Shown in pieces: positions 18,068-26,995 of a stretch of 64,000 nt of DNA (positions within the stretch are counted from its first letter, which is position 1; each line of letters starts with the position of its first letter). Origin of the DNA: Novosphingobium sp. MW5 (GTDB lineage: Bacteria; Pseudomonadota; Alphaproteobacteria; Sphingomonadales; Sphingomonadaceae); NCBI GenBank assembly GCA_025938935.1, contig JAPCWB010000001.1:744001-808000 (forward strand), given 5' to 3'. Under the pieces are notes generated by a model. That model saw only the letters and a list, made by a program, of their open reading frames with translations, searched no databases and was not told the DNA's origin. The position numbers and the translations under genes were made by a program.

Positions 18068-19434
18068 GCTGGGCCACCCGCGCCAATGCCACCCTGGCCT
18101 ACCTCGCCCTCGTCCTCGTCTTCGGCGGCGCAAGTGCCGCCAGTCCGCTGGGCAACGTGTCGCTGCAACTGCTGGGTGCGGGGCTGATCACCTGGTCTCT
18201 ACTCGATCGCGGCGCGGAAGGTACGCTGCATACCGGGCTCCGCCGCTTCGGCATTGCGCTAGCCCTCCTGATGGCCGTGCAGTTCCTGCCCCTGCCGCCC
18301 AGTCTGTGGCAGCATCTGCCCGGCCGCGGTCCGGTTTACGAAGGCTTTGCCCTGATCGGCGCGCCGGCCCCGTGGCTGACGCTGTCGCTCAATCCCTGGC
18401 ACTCGCTGGCCAGCTTCGCCTGGTGGATTCCGGCAGCCGCGCTGTTCCTGTCGATGCGTACCAGCGGCGCGCCGCTGAGCCGGCACCTGATAGCGGTGAT
18501 TACCGCAGTCGCCGCAGTCTCAGTGGTATTCGGCGGCCTGCAAGCCACGGCGGGCGCCTTCTATTTCTACGAGATCACCAATATCGGCGAAGGCCCGGGC
18601 TTCTTCTCGAACAGCAACCACCAGGGTAGTTTCCTGCTCTGCGTGCTGGCACTGTGGGGCTGCTGGGCCATCGGTGAGGCACGTGGTTCCTCGCTGACGG
18701 CCAAGGGCCTCGATACCACGCGCGCGCTCTATTCGGGCGTGGCCCTGCTGCTGGTAGTGGGCGTTGTCGTCTCCGGATCGCTGGCCTGTCAGCTGCTGCT
18801 TATCCCGGTGCTCGCCGCTCTCGCGCTGGCGCTCAAGCCCGACTTGCGGATTCCCCTGCTGGTCGTGCTGATCGGCGCGCTGCTCGTGCTGGGCGGGCTG
18901 GGCGCCTTCCTGCTATACGGCCCGGCGGACAATGACCTGCTGGTCAAGGGCACCGTCCCGGGCATCAGCCGTCAGGATTTCCTCATCACCGGCATGAAGA
19001 TCGTGGGGGACTTTGCGCCCATCGGCAGCGGCAGCGGCACATTTGTCGAACTCTACCGCTGGTACGAAGACCCGGCGCAGGTCAGCACCACTTTCGTCAA
19101 CCATGCGCATGACGACCTGCTCGAACTGTTGATTGAAACCGGTGTGTTCGGCCTTGCCGCCGTGGCCCTGTTCCTAACGTGGTTCCTACCGCGGGCATGG
19201 TCGCTGTGGGGCGGGGCGCGCCGCAATGTCGTGCCGCTGGCAGCCAGCATGGTGATCGCAACCGAACTGCTGCACAGCCTGGTTGACTATCCGCTGCGCA
19301 CGGCAGCGATGAGCAGTCTAGTCGCGATTGCATGCGTGTTGATGGTTCGCCCGGCAGATCCGCCGCGCAGCCGTTCACGCCGTGGCCAACGCCCCCGCTC
19401 GGGCGAATCTTCGCGGGAAATGCTGCAGATCTGA
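18064..19434 (+). CDS. O-antigen ligase/polymerase family protein (Wzy/WaaL-like)
   Basis: A 456-residue polytopic protein with about ten to twelve hydrophobic segments. It has the Wzy_C-type features: G-F-F-S-N-S-N-H-Q-G-S (residues about 177-187), then a long periplasmic loop near 300-370 containing G-S-G-S-G-T-F and F-V-N-H-A-H-D-D-L-L-E-L. This second motif carries the conserved histidine of O-antigen ligases and PEP-type polymerases. The reaction would be polymerising or transferring lipid-linked glycans in the periplasm. The ATG at 18064 overlaps the preceding stop (ATGA). The C-terminal about 35 residues are basic and polar. It is the last gene of the polysaccharide locus on this strand. 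Confidence 0.82.
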   Translation: MSWATRANATLAYLALVLVFGGASAASPLGNVSLQLLGAGLITWSLLDRGAEGTLHTGLRRFGIALALLMAVQFLPLPPSLWQHLPGRGPVYEGFALIGAPAPWLTLSLNPWHSLASFAWWIPAAALFLSMRTSGAPLSRHLIAVITAVAAVSVVFGGLQATAGAFYFYEITNIGEGPGFFSNSNHQGSFLLCVLALWGCWAIGEARGSSLTAKGLDTTRALYSGVALLLVVGVVVSGSLACQLLLIPVLAALALALKPDLRIPLLVVLIGALLVLGGLGAFLLYGPADNDLLVKGTVPGISRQDFLITGMKIVGDFAPIGSGSGTFVELYRWYEDPAQVSTTFVNHAHDDLLELLIETGVFGLAAVALFLTWFLPRAWSLWGGARRNVVPLAASMVIATELLHSLVDYPLRTAAMSSLVAIACVLMVRPADPPRSRSRRGQRPRSGESSREMLQI

Positions 19435-19439
19435 TGGCT

Positions 19440-19459
19440 CCCCTGCCGCCGGGCAGGGG
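19440..19459. terminator. Hairpin between convergent genes
   Basis: An 8-bp perfect stem (19440-19447 with 19452-19459) and a four-base loop lie between the stop of the ligase-like gene and the stop of fabI on the other strand. There is no U tract, so this may be a weak bidirectional terminator or chance in G+C-rich DNA. Confidence 0.35.
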
Positions 19460-19468
19460 AAGCGCAGG

Positions 19469-20272
19469 TCAGGCGAGCGCGATGTCCGGCGCGTCCTCGC
19501 GTTTCATGCCGATCACGTTGTAGCCGGCGTCGACATGGTGGATCTCGCCCGTCACGCCCGATGCGAGATCCGAGAGCAGGTAGAGCCCCGCGCCACCGAC
19601 ATCCTCGATCGTCACGTTGCGGCCCAGCGGGGCGTTCAATTCGTTCCACTTGAGGATCAGGTTGAAGTCGCCGATGCCCGATGCCGCCAGCGTGCGGATT
19701 GGCCCGGCCGAGATCGCGTTGACGCGGATATTGTCACGGCCGAGGTCGGCGGCGAGGTATTTGACGCTCGTTTCCAGCGCCGACTTGGCAACGCCCATCA
19801 CGTTGTAATGGGGCACGACCTTTTCCGCACCGTAATAGGTCAGCGTCAGGATCGATCCGCCTTCAGGCATCATCGGAATTGCGCGCTGGCACACCGCGGT
19901 CATCGAATAGACCGAGATGTTCATCGTGTTGAGGAAGTTGTCGAGGCTGGTATCGGCATAGCGCCCGCGCAGCTCGTTCTTGTCCGATGCGCCGATGGCG
20001 TGGACGATGAAGTCGATCGTCGGCCAGCGGGCCGCGAGTTCGGCAAAGGCCTTGTCGAGCTGGGCCATGTCACCGACGTCGCATTCGAAGACGAAATCGC
20101 TGCCGAGCTGCTCGGCCAGCGGGCGGCAGCGCTTTTCGATCGCCGCGTTGGGGTAAGTAAAGGCCAGCTCCGCTCCGTGTTCGCGCAGCTTCTGGGCAAT
20201 CCCCCAAGCCAGCGACTTGTCATTCGCCAGGCCCATGATCAGCCCGCGCTTGCCCTGCATCAATCCGCTCAT
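19469..20272 (-). CDS. fabI: Enoyl-[acyl-carrier-protein] reductase (NADH)
   Basis: A 267-residue SDR-fold enzyme reducing trans-2-enoyl-ACP, the last step of each fatty-acid elongation cycle. The divergent FabI nucleotide loop is present (G-L-A-N-D-K-S-L-A-W-G-I-A), as is the Y-x6-K active site (Y-N-V-M-G-V-A-K, about residues 156-163) and the A-G-P-I-R-T-L-A-A-S-G-I substrate loop. The length is typical. Its ATG overlaps the stop of the upstream YihY gene (ATGA), and that gene in turn overlaps a dnaJ-like gene, so the three form one minus-strand operon. Confidence 0.96.
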   Translation of the reverse strand: MSGLMQGKRGLIMGLANDKSLAWGIAQKLREHGAELAFTYPNAAIEKRCRPLAEQLGSDFVFECDVGDMAQLDKAFAELAARWPTIDFIVHAIGASDKNELRGRYADTSLDNFLNTMNISVYSMTAVCQRAIPMMPEGGSILTLTYYGAEKVVPHYNVMGVAKSALETSVKYLAADLGRDNIRVNAISAGPIRTLAASGIGDFNLILKWNELNAPLGRNVTIEDVGGAGLYLLSDLASGVTGEIHHVDAGYNVIGMKREDAPDIALA

Positions 20273-21297
20273 TCGCTGCCTTCCCCGCCTTCATTCCGTT
20301 TGCGGCGCCATCCTGGTGAGGACTTGCGCTCGATTAGGTCCCGTTCCTCCGGACTCTCTGCCAGGGCGGCATTGAGTTCGGCTCCGACAACGAGTCCTAG
20401 GCCAACCAGCCAGAAAAAGAAAAGGGCGATCATCACCCCGGCAAGGCTGCCATAGGTCAGGTCGTAGTGGAAAAGCGACCGGAGGATCCAGGGGAGGGCG
20501 ATCGAGACGCCCGTCCACCACAAGGTGACGAACAGAGCGCCCGGCCACTTGGGGAAACGGCCCCCGCGGTAATGCGACGGGGTCAGCCAGATGAAAATGA
20601 GGAACAAGGAGGCATAAAGCACCAGCCCCGGTACGATGCGGCCCAGCGCGATGTCGGTCAGCAGGCTGGAGGCGCGGGGAAACCAGGTCTCGACGATCTG
20701 CGCCGCCGCGCCCAGCGCCACCTGCGCCAGCAGCGAGAACATCAGCGCGATCACGGCGATCAGGATGATGCCGGTGGAGATCAGGCGGTAACGCCAGAAC
20801 GCCTGCGTCGCCTCGGTGCCATAGGCGCGGCGCAGCACGTCGCGAATTGTCTCGACCAGGCTGCCCACAGTCCACAGGCCGACGAGCCCGCCGATCCATA
20901 GCAGTGATCCGTGGCGCAGCTCGATCACGTCATAGGCCACCGGGGCCAGCGCGCGGGAAACCACTGGCGGCAGGCCGTTGAGAAATGCCCGGACAGAGGC
21001 AACGCGCTCGTCAGGCTCGCCGATGGCGGCATAGACGGCGGTGACGGTGATGAAGAAAGGAAACAGCGCGACGATGGTCGTATAGGCCAGATTGCCCGCA
21101 TGAATGAAGCCGTCGTTCCACGCGCCGGTCCAGACGCGGGTGAAGACGCGGTGCAGGCGCGAACCCTTGCCGAATTGCTGGTCGATTCGTCCGGCCAGCC
21201 CGCCCCGCCAATGTTCGGCACGGCGGCGGCGCGCCTCGGGGGAGAGGTCAGGGACCAGCGGGGTTACGTCAGGATCATCAACCTTGTGTTCTTCCAT
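20269..21297 (-). CDS. YihY/BrkB-family inner-membrane protein
   Basis: A 342-residue protein with a charged N-terminal 55 residues and six hydrophobic segments matching the YihY/UPF0761 family. Marks are G-x-L-A-Y-T-T-I-V-A-L-F-P-F-F near residue 75, R-R-A-Y-G-T-E in the mid loop, and Y-G-S-L-A-G-V-M-I-A-L-F-F-F-W near 290, followed by the G-A-E-L-N-A segment. The family was once annotated as ribonuclease BN; that assignment is not accepted. Its real role is unclear, though envelope or transport roles have been suggested. ATG 21297 overlaps the dnaJ-like stop by one base (TGATG). Confidence 0.9.
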   Translation of the reverse strand: MEEHKVDDPDVTPLVPDLSPEARRRRAEHWRGGLAGRIDQQFGKGSRLHRVFTRVWTGAWNDGFIHAGNLAYTTIVALFPFFITVTAVYAAIGEPDERVASVRAFLNGLPPVVSRALAPVAYDVIELRHGSLLWIGGLVGLWTVGSLVETIRDVLRRAYGTEATQAFWRYRLISTGIILIAVIALMFSLLAQVALGAAAQIVETWFPRASSLLTDIALGRIVPGLVLYASLFLIFIWLTPSHYRGGRFPKWPGALFVTLWWTGVSIALPWILRSLFHYDLTYGSLAGVMIALFFFWLVGLGLVVGAELNAALAESPEERDLIERKSSPGWRRKRNEGGEGSE

Positions 21298-22220
21298 CAG
21301 ACACCCAGACGAGCGCGCGGATTGCGCGTGTCCCGCCAACCCTCCAGCCGCCGCTTCAGTTCCTCGTCGTCGCCGGGCAGTTCGATTTCAAGGGTGACAA
21401 GCTGGTCGCCCCGGCTGCCATCCTTCTTCGACATGCCCTTGCCGCCGAGCCGGAGGACCTTGCCCGAGCTGGAACCGGGAGCGACGGTCAGCATCACCGC
21501 ACCGTCCGCCGTGGGCACCTTCACCTTTGCCCCGTTCACCGCCTCGTCGAGCGTGATCGGCAGGTCGAGCCGCAGGTTGTCGCCATCGCGCTTGAAGTAG
21601 GGGTGGCTGTCGATGGCAATCGTGACAATGGCATCGCCATTGCCGCCCGGTCCCTGCTCGCCCTTGCCGGCCAGCCGCATCTGGGTGCCGTCCTCGACCC
21701 CGGCGGGGAGCTTGAGGTCGATGGTCTTGCCGTCGGACAGGGTAATGCGCTGCGGTGCGCGTGTCGCCGCGTCGGTCAGGCTGACGCGCAGCCGGTAGCT
21801 GACGTTGGCGCCTTTGGGCGGCGGCCGCCGCTGGCCGCCAAAGCCGCCGCCGAAGCCTCCGCCAGAGGAGCGGCCACCGCCGAACAGGCCGTCGAAAAGG
21901 TCGGACAGGTCGATGCCTTCCGCCCCGCCACCGGAAAAACCGCCGCCGCCAAAGCCGCCTCCGCCGCCCCCGCCCATTCCGGCAAAGGGGTTGGCCGGAT
22001 TGCCCTGGTCGTCGATCTCGCCCCGGTCAAATTGTGCGCGCTTGCCGGCATCGGACAGCAGGTCATAGGCCGAAGTCACTTCGCTGAAGCGTTCTGCCGC
22101 CTTGGGGTTGTCCTTGTTCCGGTCGGGATGGAGTTCCTTGGCCAGCTTGCGATATGCGGACTTGATGTCCTTCTCGCTTGCATTGCGTGCCACGCCAAGG
22201 ATCGCGTAAGGGTCTGCCAT
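21297..22220 (-). CDS. DnaJ-like co-chaperone (type II, CbpA-like)
   Basis: A 307-residue J-domain protein. The J domain at residues 3-70 has the H-P-D motif near 32-34 that activates DnaK ATPase. It is followed by a Gly/Phe-rich linker (about 82-130) with long glycine runs. The C-terminal beta-barrel client-binding domains I and II come next, with no zinc-finger Cys-x-x-Cys repeats between them. That arrangement is that of CbpA rather than DnaJ. It heads the dnaJ-like/yihY/fabI operon and is divergent from pdxH across 64 bases. It works with DnaK in the cytoplasm. Confidence 0.92.
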   Translation of the reverse strand: MADPYAILGVARNASEKDIKSAYRKLAKELHPDRNKDNPKAAERFSEVTSAYDLLSDAGKRAQFDRGEIDDQGNPANPFAGMGGGGGGGFGGGGFSGGGAEGIDLSDLFDGLFGGGRSSGGGFGGGFGGQRRPPPKGANVSYRLRVSLTDAATRAPQRITLSDGKTIDLKLPAGVEDGTQMRLAGKGEQGPGGNGDAIVTIAIDSHPYFKRDGDNLRLDLPITLDEAVNGAKVKVPTADGAVMLTVAPGSSSGKVLRLGGKGMSKKDGSRGDQLVTLEIELPGDDEELKRRLEGWRDTRNPRARLGV

Positions 22221-22284
22221 GCGCCCTAGCTAGGGCGGGCCGGTCCATCCGGCAAGTCATCGAAACAGCCGAAAGCCCGCAGAA

Positions 22285-22893
22285 ATGTCGAACGAAGCCG
22301 ATGCCATCCCCAGCGAGGATCCCTTCGGCCTGTTCGCTGAATGGTTCGAACTGGCGAAGAAAAAGGAACCGAACGATCCCGAGGCGGTCGCACTTGCCAC
22401 CGCGACGCCCTCCGCCGCGCCTTCGGTGCGCATGGTGCTGATGAAAGGGCACGGACCGGACGGATTTTTGTTCTATACCAATGCAGAGAGCCGCAAGGGC
22501 TGCGAACTTGTCGCCAATCCGCAGGCCGCGATGCTGTTTCACTGGAAATCGCTGCGCCGCCAGATCCGTATCGAAGGAGCGATCGAGCAAGTGAGCGACG
22601 ACCTGGCCGATGCCTATTTCCATAGCCGCGCGCGCGATTCGCAGATCGGCGCATTGGCCAGCGACCAGTCGCGCCCGCTGCCTTCGCGCGCCACTTTCCT
22701 TGGTCGAATCGCCAAGGTGGGTGCAAAGTACCTGGGGCGCGAAATTCCGCGCCCGCCACACTGGACCGGCTTCCGCCTTGTCCCCCATGCCATGGAGTTC
22801 TGGATGGACCGAGCCTTCCGCCTGCACGAACGCCGCCGCTTCGAACACGATGCGGCGACCGGGGCATGGACCAGCGGGCTGCTTTACCCATGA
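22285..22893 (+). CDS. pdxH: Pyridoxamine 5'-phosphate oxidase
   Basis: A 202-residue FMN enzyme that oxidises pyridoxine or pyridoxamine 5'-phosphate to pyridoxal 5'-phosphate. Typical motifs run along the protein: S-V-R-M-V-L-M-K-G FMN-binding segment near 50, F-Y-T-N-A-E-S-R-K-G near 65, Q-I-R-I-E-G near 92, S-R-x-x-x-S-Q-I-G-A-x-x-S-x-Q-S near 113, and the C-terminal W-M-D-R-A-F-R-L-H-E-R PLP site. The stop overlaps the CDF transporter start (ATGA). Confidence 0.96.
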   Translation: MSNEADAIPSEDPFGLFAEWFELAKKKEPNDPEAVALATATPSAAPSVRMVLMKGHGPDGFLFYTNAESRKGCELVANPQAAMLFHWKSLRRQIRIEGAIEQVSDDLADAYFHSRARDSQIGALASDQSRPLPSRATFLGRIAKVGAKYLGREIPRPPHWTGFRLVPHAMEFWMDRAFRLHERRRFEHDAATGAWTSGLLYP

Positions 22894-23816
22894 GCGCGCC
22901 CGACAATTCCGCCGCGCTCAACCGCAGTGCCGCCTATGCCTCGATCTCAGTCGCGCTGCTGCTCGTGGGCCTCAAGGCTTGGGCGGCATGGTCGACCGGA
23001 TCGACCGCGATGCTGGGTTCGCTTGCCGATACCACGCTCGACCTGATCGCCTCGATCGCGACGCTGGCGGGCGTCTGGGTTGCGGCCCAGCCGGCGGACA
23101 AGCACCACCGCTTCGGCCACGGCAAGGCGGAGGCGCTGGCCGCGCTGTTCCAGATCGTGCTGATCTCGATATCCGCGCTGACGCTGGCGTTCCGCGCGGT
23201 CGAACAGTTCTTCGCCGGCGCGCGCACCGAAGCCGCCGGGGACGGCATCCTCGTTTCGGTTATTGCGATGGCGGCGACCCTCGCGCTGCTGGCTTGGCAG
23301 CGGCACGTGATCGCCAAGACCAACAGCCTCGCGATCAGCACCGACCATGTCCATTACCAGTCTGACCTGCTGCTCAACCTTGCCGTCATCGCGGCGCTGG
23401 CGCTTGACCAATATGCCGGGATTTCAGGATCGGACCCGCTGTTCGGTCTCGCCATCGCACTGTGGCTCGGCTGGGGGGCGTGGAAGGCCTCTCAGGAAGC
23501 AATCGTGCAGCTGATGGACCGCGAATGGCCCGAGGAAAAGCGGAAGAAGTTCATCGAGGTCATGGCCCGCCACCCTGAGCTGCGCGGCGTGCATGACCTG
23601 CGCACGCGCACGTCTGGCAACCAGGATTTCGTCCAGTTCCACGTCTGGGTCGATCCGCAAATGACGATTCAGGACGCGCACCGCGTGATGGACGAGATCG
23701 AAGTGAAGTTGCTCGCCGAGTTTCCGGGGGTGGAAATCCTCATCCATCCCGACCCGGAAGGCCACGTCGATACCGGGATCGGGGCGAAGGACCTGCTCCC
23801 ACCCGAAATGGACTGA
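22890..23816 (+). CDS. Cation diffusion facilitator (FieF-like metal exporter)
   Basis: A 308-residue CDF transporter with six membrane helices and a cytoplasmic C-terminal metal-binding domain. The helix II D-x-x-x-D pattern appears as L-A-D-T-T-L-D-L near residue 48, and the H-R-F-G-H-G-K-A-E segment characteristic of FieF-type exporters is near 77. The helix V H-x-x-x-D-like site is H-V-H-Y-Q-S-D near 155, and cytoplasmic histidines follow. It exports Zn2+, Fe2+ or Co2+ in exchange for protons; the metal cannot be fixed from sequence. It is translationally coupled to pdxH. Confidence 0.92.
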   Translation: MSAPDNSAALNRSAAYASISVALLLVGLKAWAAWSTGSTAMLGSLADTTLDLIASIATLAGVWVAAQPADKHHRFGHGKAEALAALFQIVLISISALTLAFRAVEQFFAGARTEAAGDGILVSVIAMAATLALLAWQRHVIAKTNSLAISTDHVHYQSDLLLNLAVIAALALDQYAGISGSDPLFGLAIALWLGWGAWKASQEAIVQLMDREWPEEKRKKFIEVMARHPELRGVHDLRTRTSGNQDFVQFHVWVDPQMTIQDAHRVMDEIEVKLLAEFPGVEILIHPDPEGHVDTGIGAKDLLPPEMD

Positions 23817-23820
23817 GCGC

Positions 23821-24954
23821 TCAGCTCTTCGGAAACAGGCTCATGATCCGCGCGAGGTGATCGCGCACCGCTGCGCGTTCGGGCTCGGTGCTCTTGCCGA
23901 GCCGCACGACGGTGAGCTTCTGCTCGGGCGAGACGATCACGTATTGGCCGAGGTGCCCCAGCGCGGCGAAGACCGATTTGGGTGCGCGGCCGGGGAACAG
24001 CGATTCGCGGCCATCGGGCTGCGGGCGGTTCAGCCAGGTCTGGGCGCCGTAACCGGGGTTGCGCGGGCTGGGCGCGGTCATGAAATCGATCCAGTTATGG
24101 GGCACAAGCTGCACCCCGCGCGCCGTGCCGCCCGCGCGCAGGAACTCACCAAAGCGGCCCCAGTCGCGCGCGGTGGCGTGGATCAGGCTTGATCCGATCA
24201 GGGTGCCCGCCGCATCGAATTCGGGCACGGCGCTTTTCATGCCCGTAGGCTCGAACAGGCGGGTGCGCAGATAATCGCTGACAGCCCGCTGGCGGATGCC
24301 GGGGTCGGTACTCTGCGTCAGCGCGCGGGTAGCGATGTCCGAGAGGATGACCGTGGTGGCTGACGAATATTCGAATTTGCGGCCCGGCTCCGCTTCAAGC
24401 GGCTCGGCTTCGGCCCAGGCGGCCATGTTGTCGCGTCCCTCAAGGAACAGCATGCGCACTTCGCCCGATTCGTAAACCGGATCGCCCGCCTCGGTATGGC
24501 GCAGGCCGGAACGCATCTGCAGCAGCTGACGCAGCGTGATCGCGCCGCGCGGATCTCCCGGTCGCTGCCATGCCGCCACGGGGGCGCTGTCATCCAGCTT
24601 CAGCCGCCCGTCCGAAATGAGCTGGCCGATCATTACCGCGGTAATCGTCTTAGACATCGACCAGCCGACAAGGCGGGTGTCCTTTGAATAGCCCTCGCCA
24701 TAGCGTTCGGCGACGATACGCCCGCCCGAGAAGACCACCAGCGCGCGGGTTTCTCCCGCCGCGGCATCGGTGAACAGGGCATCGACCTCACGCGCCAGCT
24801 TTTCGCGGTTCACCCCTGGCTTTTCCGCCACGGCGGACAGCGCCTGCTCGGTCAAGGGCGGCGGAGGCGGAGGCGCGCTCTTGCCCGAACCACAAGCCGC
24901 AAGGGCTGGCAGCATGGCCAAGGTCAGGATAAGGGAGGGCACGCGCAAAGGCAT
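23821..24954 (-). CDS. Serine hydrolase lipoprotein (beta-lactamase/class C family)
   Basis: A 377-residue protein with a lipoprotein signal (hydrophobic stretch then L-A-A-C at residues 18-21), a proline-rich linker and a beta-lactamase-fold domain. The catalytic S-x-x-K is S-M-S-K near 100-103. A Tyr-Ser-type second motif follows near 195 (K-F-E-Y-S-S-A), and the third element is near the C-terminus. Related proteins include esterases, D-aminopeptidases and 6-aminohexanoate-dimer hydrolases, so the substrate is open. It is probably attached to a periplasmic membrane face. It starts divergently, 28 bases from the 120-residue gene at 24983. Confidence 0.88.
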   Translation of the reverse strand: MPLRVPSLILTLAMLPALAACGSGKSAPPPPPPLTEQALSAVAEKPGVNREKLAREVDALFTDAAAGETRALVVFSGGRIVAERYGEGYSKDTRLVGWSMSKTITAVMIGQLISDGRLKLDDSAPVAAWQRPGDPRGAITLRQLLQMRSGLRHTEAGDPVYESGEVRMLFLEGRDNMAAWAEAEPLEAEPGRKFEYSSATTVILSDIATRALTQSTDPGIRQRAVSDYLRTRLFEPTGMKSAVPEFDAAGTLIGSSLIHATARDWGRFGEFLRAGGTARGVQLVPHNWIDFMTAPSPRNPGYGAQTWLNRPQPDGRESLFPGRAPKSVFAALGHLGQYVIVSPEQKLTVVRLGKSTEPERAAVRDHLARIMSLFPKS

Positions 24955-24982
24955 GGCGCCTCATGCGCAAGAACCGGGTCCG

Positions 24983-25345
24983 ATGGCAACCAAGAAACCG
25001 CAAAGCTCCGTGAGTTTACAAGGCCGCCGTCGCCGCTGGCCCCCACGCTGGTTGGGACTGTTGGCGCTCGTCCCGCTGGCGTTGCTGGTCTGGTTCTGGA
25101 CGCCGGTCAACGGCTATGCCCAGACCGGTGCCTCCTATGGCGCGCGGGTGGCCTGCTCGTGCCGCTATGTCGCCGGGCGGAGTCTCGGCGATTGCCGAAA
25201 GGACTTCGAGGAGGGCATGGGCCTCGTCATGCTGAGCGAGGATGCGGCGGCGAAAAGCGTCACCGCGCGGTTTCCATTGCTCGCTTCGCAGACGGCGACT
25301 TACCGCGATGGTCCGGGCTGCGTTCTGGAGCCGTGGGACGACTGA
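24983..25345 (+). CDS. Small single-pass protein with conserved cysteines, function unknown
   Basis: A 120-residue protein of unknown function. A basic N-terminus (R-R-R-R-W near 18) precedes one hydrophobic helix at about 24-42. The remaining exported part has four cysteines: C-S-C near 55-57, one about 12 residues later, and one near the end in G-P-G-C-V-L-E-P-W. This suggests two disulfides in the periplasm. An upstream in-frame ATG at 24953 overlaps the divergent serine-hydrolase start and would add ten residues. The divergent pairing with a serine hydrolase may be functional, but that is inference. Its stop abuts the mnmA stop. Confidence 0.65.
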   Translation: MATKKPQSSVSLQGRRRRWPPRWLGLLALVPLALLVWFWTPVNGYAQTGASYGARVACSCRYVAGRSLGDCRKDFEEGMGLVMLSEDAAAKSVTARFPLLASQTATYRDGPGCVLEPWDD

Positions 25346-26530
25346 TCAGGCCTCGGGAAGCGCCGCGCTCACCGTCGAATCGATCCATCCCCCACCGAGC
25401 ACGCGGTCACCGGCATAGAACACCGCCGCCTGCCCCGGCGCGACGCCGTATTCAGGGGCCGCAAAGTGGATCGTCACCGATTCCCCGTCGCCCAGCGCGC
25501 CTTCGATGGTAACCTCGACCGGCTTGGCGAGGCTGCGCACCTTGGCGGTCACCGGCCCTGAAGGCATTGGCCCGATTCGGTTGGTCTCGACAATTCGCGC
25601 CGATGCCACCGCCAGCAGCCGCTTGGGTCCGACCAGCACCCGCCGCGCGGCAGCATCGATGCCCGTTACGTAAAGCGGTTCCGGCTGGCCGCCGATCTCC
25701 AGCCCCCGGCGCTGGCCGACGGTGTAGTGGATCACGCCCTTGTGCATGCCGAGCACCGCGCCCGTTGTCGCATGGACGATCTCGCCGCCGCCGATCCCGT
25801 CCGGGCGTACCTTCTCGACCACCTTGGCATAGTCGCCATCGGGGACGAAACAGATGTCCTGGCTGTCGGGCTTGGCGGCATTGCGCAGGCCAAAGCTTTC
25901 GGCGAGGCGGCGCACTTCGGGCTTGGGCAGGCCGCCCAGCGGGAAGCGCAGGAAATCGAGCTGAGCCTCGGTCGTGCCGTAAAGGAAGTAGGACTGGTCG
26001 CGCGCCGGATCGAGCGCGCGGTGCAGTTCGGGACCCGCAGGACCCTCCACCCGTCGCACATAGTGCCCGGTGGCAAGGCAGTCCGCACCCAGTTCGCGTG
26101 CCATGGCGAAGAGGTCGGTAAACTTCGGCCCCATGTTGCAGCGGATGCAGGGGATGGGGGTGCGCCCGGCGAGGTAATCGTCGGCGAATCGCTCGACCAC
26201 TTCCTCACGGAACTGGCTTTCGTGGTCGATCACGTGGTGGACGATGCCCATCCGGTCAGCGACGGCGCGGGCATCGCGGATGTCGTCCCCGGCGCAGCAG
26301 GCCCCCTTGCGGCCGCTCGCCGGACCGTAATCGTAAAGCTGGAGCGTGACGCCAATCACCTCGGCCCCGCTCGCTGCCGCCATGGCGGCAACCACAGAGC
26401 TATCGACCCCGCCCGACATGGCGACGACAATGCGCTTGCCGGCCAATGTGCCGTCCGCTCCTGCCGGCAGCTGGAACAAGGCGGGCCAATCGAGGTCGTG
26501 CAGATCGGTAGAAGTCAGGGGGGCGTCCAT
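25346..26530 (-). CDS. mnmA: tRNA-specific 2-thiouridylase MnmA
   Basis: A 394-residue enzyme (from ATG 26530) that thiolates U34 of the tRNAs for Lys, Glu and Gln. The PP-loop S-G-G-V-D-S-S is near residue 40. The first catalytic cysteine lies in C-I-R-C-N near 130 and the second in S-Q-D-I-C-F-V near 225. The T-G-H-Y motif and the C-terminal beta-barrel R-x-x-x-x-P segment are also present. In-frame ATGs at 26542 and 26566 could add four or twelve residues. I prefer 26530 because the N-terminus before the PP loop is already long. It is divergent from the small gene at 26672. Confidence 0.95.
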   Translation of the reverse strand: MDAPLTSTDLHDLDWPALFQLPAGADGTLAGKRIVVAMSGGVDSSVVAAMAAASGAEVIGVTLQLYDYGPASGRKGACCAGDDIRDARAVADRMGIVHHVIDHESQFREEVVERFADDYLAGRTPIPCIRCNMGPKFTDLFAMARELGADCLATGHYVRRVEGPAGPELHRALDPARDQSYFLYGTTEAQLDFLRFPLGGLPKPEVRRLAESFGLRNAAKPDSQDICFVPDGDYAKVVEKVRPDGIGGGEIVHATTGAVLGMHKGVIHYTVGQRRGLEIGGQPEPLYVTGIDAAARRVLVGPKRLLAVASARIVETNRIGPMPSGPVTAKVRSLAKPVEVTIEGALGDGESVTIHFAAPEYGVAPGQAAVFYAGDRVLGGGWIDSTVSAALPEA

Positions 26531-26605
26531 GGCGCGGCCCATACACCCGATCCGCCCGCTCGGCAAAAATACGATGAACCGTGCCCGGGTTCAGACTTGT
26601 TAACC

Positions 26606-26619
26606 TAGATCAAGATCAA
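26606..26619. promoter_or_regulatory. FNR/FixK-like box
   Basis: The 14 bases read TAGAT-N4-ATCAA, nine of ten matches to the CRP/FNR-family consensus TTGAT-N4-ATCAA. The site is 53 bases before the small gene at 26672 and 76 bases before the mnmA start on the other strand, so it could serve either. It is a single imperfect site and only suggestive. Confidence 0.3.
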
Positions 26620-26671
26620 ATGAAGGGCGCGTTTACCTCGTCTTGACCAAGCCCGGTTTAAGACCTGTCTC

Positions 26672-26995
26672 ATGGAAATGGGATTCAGCCCTTCAAGCCT
26701 CGAGGCTGCAAGCACTGGCGGCGCGCAGAATCTGCGTACCGGGCCGCTTGACTGGCATGCGCTGAAGTCCCGCTTCCTTGCTGCCCACGCCCTTCGCCAG
26801 GAACTGGCCGACGCGGCAAACGGTGCGTTCTGCGGGGGCAGTTTTACCGAGTCCGGGGCCGATGCCCTGGCGGCTCTAAGAGAATTTGCAGCCTCCGTTA
26901 ACCGTAATGCTTCAGCCAATGGCAAAGCCCTTTCGGCCAATGATGCCCATGTCATCGACACCCCCACGCCGATGACCGAGGAAAACTATGATTGA
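26672..26995 (+). CDS. Small protein upstream of and overlapping sciP, function unknown
   Basis: A 107-residue acidic soluble protein with no signal, no membrane helix and no motif I recognise. The middle (about 28-85) looks helical, with two glycine/cysteine-containing turns. The tail is polar. Its last eight bases overlap the sciP start, which implies translational coupling and coexpression with the CtrA inhibitor. That makes a cell-cycle or regulatory role possible, but nothing in the protein proves it. A TTAA half-site at 26600-26603 lies upstream; a full TTAA-N7-TTAA CtrA box is not present. Confidence 0.7.
   Translation: MEMGFSPSSLEAASTGGAQNLRTGPLDWHALKSRFLAAHALRQELADAANGAFCGGSFTESGADALAALREFAASVNRNASANGKALSANDAHVIDTPTPMTEENYD

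Noticed and set aside
21830..22000. Repetitive GGC-rich tract that looks like a tandem repeat
   Set aside because: It encodes the Gly/Phe-rich linker of the DnaJ-like protein.
26596..26612. CtrA box (TTAA-N7-TTAA) before the sciP operon
   Set aside because: Only one TTAA half-site is present; the second half does not match.
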